NCBI GenBank assembly: GCA_026394935.1
Contig: JAPLZR010000127.1
Coordinates: forward strand, 1-8,165
Origin: Candidatus Woesearchaeota archaeon
Lineage (GTDB): Archaea; Nanobdellota; Nanobdellia; Woesearchaeales; ARS49
Length of the DNA: 8,165 bases
Reading direction: 5' to 3'
In this document: piece by piece, positions 6,534 through 8,165 of the stretch
Numbering within the stretch: position 1 is the stretch's first letter
How the letters are laid out: every line of letters starts with the position of its first letter
Translations under genes and position numbers: made by a program
Notes under the pieces: model-generated
What the model saw: only the letters and a program-made list of their open reading frames with translations
Told to the model about the DNA's origin: nothing
Database searches by the model: none

Positions 6534-6555
6534 ACGAGAAACGAGCCAAACAAGG

Positions 6556-6563
6556 TATTTAAA
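6556..6563. promoter_or_regulatory. Shared symmetrical TATA box for two divergent leaderless genes
   Basis: TATTTAAA (TTTAAATA on the other strand) is centred at 6559.5. ATG 6533 on the minus strand is 26.5 nt away and ATG 6585 on the plus strand is 25.5 nt away. Both distances match the archaeal TATA-to-start spacing, so one TBP site could serve both genes with no leader on either transcript. Confidence 0.65.
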
Positions 6564-6584
6564 GATTGCTAAAAGGTTAAAATA

Positions 6585-7670
6585 ATGGACGAAAAACACG
6601 AGAATATGACAGAAACGCCATTACAAGAGAAAGTACCGCCGCTTGATGACCTGATATTCGGCAATCATACAACAGAAGAGCTAATGGCAGAAATATCGAA
6701 AAGAGGAAATGCCATATCATCAGCAAAACAGTGCTGCGAATACTTCTGCACCCCGCCAGGAATCAAAAAAACACTGATGAAAGCAATAGAAGGAAGCAGC
6801 ATAAAATGGGGACAGTACTCCCACAATTCAAGAGAAGCATTATCCACACTGGAAAATGAACGAAGAATAATAATACCAAAAGAAAAAAGAGAATTACCTA
6901 CAACTGATTCTGTAAGACCATGCCAAGCAACAATCATAGACACAAAACTATTGCCAAGAGACAATCCAATGACAAAAGAAAGCATGCTTCCAATAGAAAA
7001 CACGAAACATTTAGACGAAGCAATAGCTGAAAAAATCAGCACAGTCACAGTAAACCACATGCTAGGCGGATTCAAATTCCAAGGAACAATAGACAACGTA
7101 TGGAGAACCTTTTCTATGGTGGACATAGTGAGAGGAATAATTTACAATGCAGCGCTCCACACAGCAATCTGGGTGCAGCCCCCAACATCAACACTCGAAT
7201 ACGGATTAACAGCACTAGTAACACAAGTGCCAAGATTCCACGAAGCAAGAAATCCAAGAGAACCCACAGAATACTCAGTTTCCTTCAATCGCATACCAGC
7301 ATACAAAGAAACAAAAAAAGTTCCAGGAAACGGGTTTGACGTAACACTCGCCAGTTCAGCACCAAGATCACCATACGAATTAAAACCGTTCAGAAACAGA
7401 CCGAAAGGTCAAAAACCTGAAATAGTAAGCGAGATGAGATGGGACCATTACATAATACTCGCTTATGAAAGAACAGCACAAAAACTTGAAAAAGAAGGAG
7501 TGCACGTTATCAGGCCATACCCGCAGATAACAGCCGACCAGATAAGATTCTACTGGAAAATGCTGCACAAATGCCTGATCAGGGAAGAAAACGGAAAAAT
7601 AAAATCTATGATACAGAAAGCCGAGGAATTCATATTCTGGAAATACATTGCAACGACAAAAACAGCCTAA
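6585..7670 (+). CDS. Hypothetical protein, 361 aa
   Basis: I do not recognise this protein. It is soluble-looking and basic toward the C-terminus, with no signal peptide or clear membrane segment; residues about 178-197 (MVDIVRGIIYNAALHTAIWV) are hydrophobic but contain charges. The N-terminal part has a Cys cluster, Cys50, Cys51 and Cys55, in AKQCCEYFCTPPG, which might be a metal or disulfide site. The middle (about 150-260) looks beta-rich, and the last 80 residues are helical (DHYIILAYERTAQKLEKEG, then FYWKMLHKCLIREENGK). The start ATG 6585 is set by the TATA box 25.5 nt upstream, and there is no Shine-Dalgarno sequence. NNA codon preference matches nrdJ and the 231-aa gene, so it is native to the same genome. 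Its stop overlaps the stop of the convergent GNAT gene by 4 nt. Confidence 0.8.
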   Translation: MDEKHENMTETPLQEKVPPLDDLIFGNHTTEELMAEISKRGNAISSAKQCCEYFCTPPGIKKTLMKAIEGSSIKWGQYSHNSREALSTLENERRIIIPKEKRELPTTDSVRPCQATIIDTKLLPRDNPMTKESMLPIENTKHLDEAIAEKISTVTVNHMLGGFKFQGTIDNVWRTFSMVDIVRGIIYNAALHTAIWVQPPTSTLEYGLTALVTQVPRFHEARNPREPTEYSVSFNRIPAYKETKKVPGNGFDVTLASSAPRSPYELKPFRNRPKGQKPEIVSEMRWDHYIILAYERTAQKLEKEGVHVIRPYPQITADQIRFYWKMLHKCLIREENGKIKSMIQKAEEFIFWKYIATTKTA

Positions 7671-8119
7671 TCATCTACAAGCGACCCATACCTAACCGGC
7701 TTCTCCATCCAGCACGAACTTTCCAATAAAATATCGCCAACAACAACAAAACCCTGCCGCAATGCCAAACGCACCGCAGGATTGCGCACAAACATCTTGG
7801 CGCGAATACTGCTTAAACCCTTCTTGCAAGCTTCATCCTCAATGCGCTCGAGAAACACAGAACCCAAATGAGGCGAACCGCGAGTTAACTGCAAATTGTG
7901 CAAGTACAAAAAATCCTTTCTGGCTTCCACATCATAAAAACCTATAATGCGACGCTCCATTTCACAAACAGTAATCCTCTCAGGCATAAAACCAGCATCA
8001 AACTTCTCGCGCGACCAGCCATCCGGAGTAAAACGGTTGAAATAATCAGACATATTCTTTTCCATAATAGAATAAATGACTTCCTTATCAGAATCCGAAG
8101 CTTTACGAAAAGAATACAT
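7667..8119 (-). CDS. GNAT-family N-acetyltransferase
   Basis: The 150-residue length is typical for one GNAT domain, which moves an acetyl group from acetyl-CoA to an amine. N-terminal FRKASDSDKEVIYSIME (4-20) is the usual first strand and helix, RRIIGFYDVE (56-65) is the central strand pair, LYLHNLQLTRGSPHLGSVFLERIEDEA (71-97) covers strand 4 and the CoA-binding helix, and the end pattern V-R-N-P-A then R-Q-G-F (111-124) is the classic GNAT C-terminal signature. The pyrophosphate loop (RGSPHLGS) departs from the usual Q/RxxGxG/A, so CoA binding may be altered. The substrate is unknown. There is no TATA box at the leaderless distance. A stop codon ends only 2 nt before this ATG, so it is probably the second gene of a minus-strand operon. 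Confidence 0.82.
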   Translation of the reverse strand: MYSFRKASDSDKEVIYSIMEKNMSDYFNRFTPDGWSREKFDAGFMPERITVCEMERRIIGFYDVEARKDFLYLHNLQLTRGSPHLGSVFLERIEDEACKKGLSSIRAKMFVRNPAVRLALRQGFVVVGDILLESSCWMEKPVRYGSLVDD

Positions 8120-8121
8120 AA

Positions 8122-8165
8122 TTATCTAGAAGAATCAGCCTGACGTTCAATCTCGCTTTTCTTGG
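8122..8165 (-). CDS. C-terminal tail of an upstream gene, partial
   Basis: Reading in from the window end on the minus strand gives an open frame ending KKSEIERQADSSR and a TAA at 8124-8122, two bases before the GNAT start codon. Only 13 residues are visible, so the product cannot be named. The evidence is the tight stop-to-start spacing and the lack of a promoter in front of the GNAT gene. Confidence 0.35.
   Translation of the reverse strand, partial: KKSEIERQADSSR

Noticed and set aside
6534..6599. N-terminal extension of the small acidic protein (MFFVHYFNLL...), a possible signal or membrane anchor
   Set aside because: It would run through the shared TATA box and into the neighbouring gene's start; it is more simply promoter DNA read as protein.

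Overview
The window is best read as DPANN-type archaeal DNA (Woesearchaeota/Nanoarchaeota-like; the group is an inference). The evidence is archaeal TATA boxes placed about 26 nt before start codons (leaderless genes), a Rad50-type DNA-repair ATPase, a class II (B12-dependent) ribonucleotide reductase, very tight packing with tail-to-tail stop codons that overlap or abut, and heavy use of ATA, AGA, ACA and GCA codons in plus-strand genes. No rRNA, tRNA, CRISPR array or insertion sequence was seen.

Layout. Nucleotides 2-1102 (+) are one open frame, cut by the window start. It begins as the C-terminal part of a DUF1016/YhcG PD-(D/E)XK nuclease and continues in frame as the C-terminal half of Rad50 (coiled coil, signature motif, Walker B, switch His). 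Base composition changes abruptly at the joint (about 180-198), so this is either a genuine recombination product or an assembly chimera. Converging on it is a minus-strand Ser/Thr protein kinase (2675-1095) with an extra C-terminal domain, preceded by a minus-strand family-2-like glycosyltransferase (3470-2739). A 154-bp AT-rich divergent promoter region rich in inverted repeats separates the glycosyltransferase from plus-strand nrdJ (3625-5592). nrdJ appears to have lost the last part of its N-terminal ATP-cone.

After nrdJ come three genes I cannot assign to a family: a 231-aa protein (5664-6359, +), a 57-aa very acidic protein (6533-6360, -) and a 361-aa protein (6585-7670, +). The last two are divergent and share one TATA box placed symmetrically between their start codons. 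A GNAT-type acetyltransferase (8119-7667, -) follows, with the probable tail of an upstream co-transcribed gene at the window end.

How they work together. There is no obvious single pathway. nrdJ supplies deoxyribonucleotides, Rad50 belongs to double-strand break repair, and the kinase, glycosyltransferase and GNAT look like separate housekeeping or regulatory genes. The window is more notable for its architecture: a nuclease-Rad50 joint, single-TATA divergent leaderless promoters with a repeated start-site sequence, and a strong excess of A over T on the plus strand that persists whichever strand the gene is on and is interrupted only at 1-180 and about 1105-1900.
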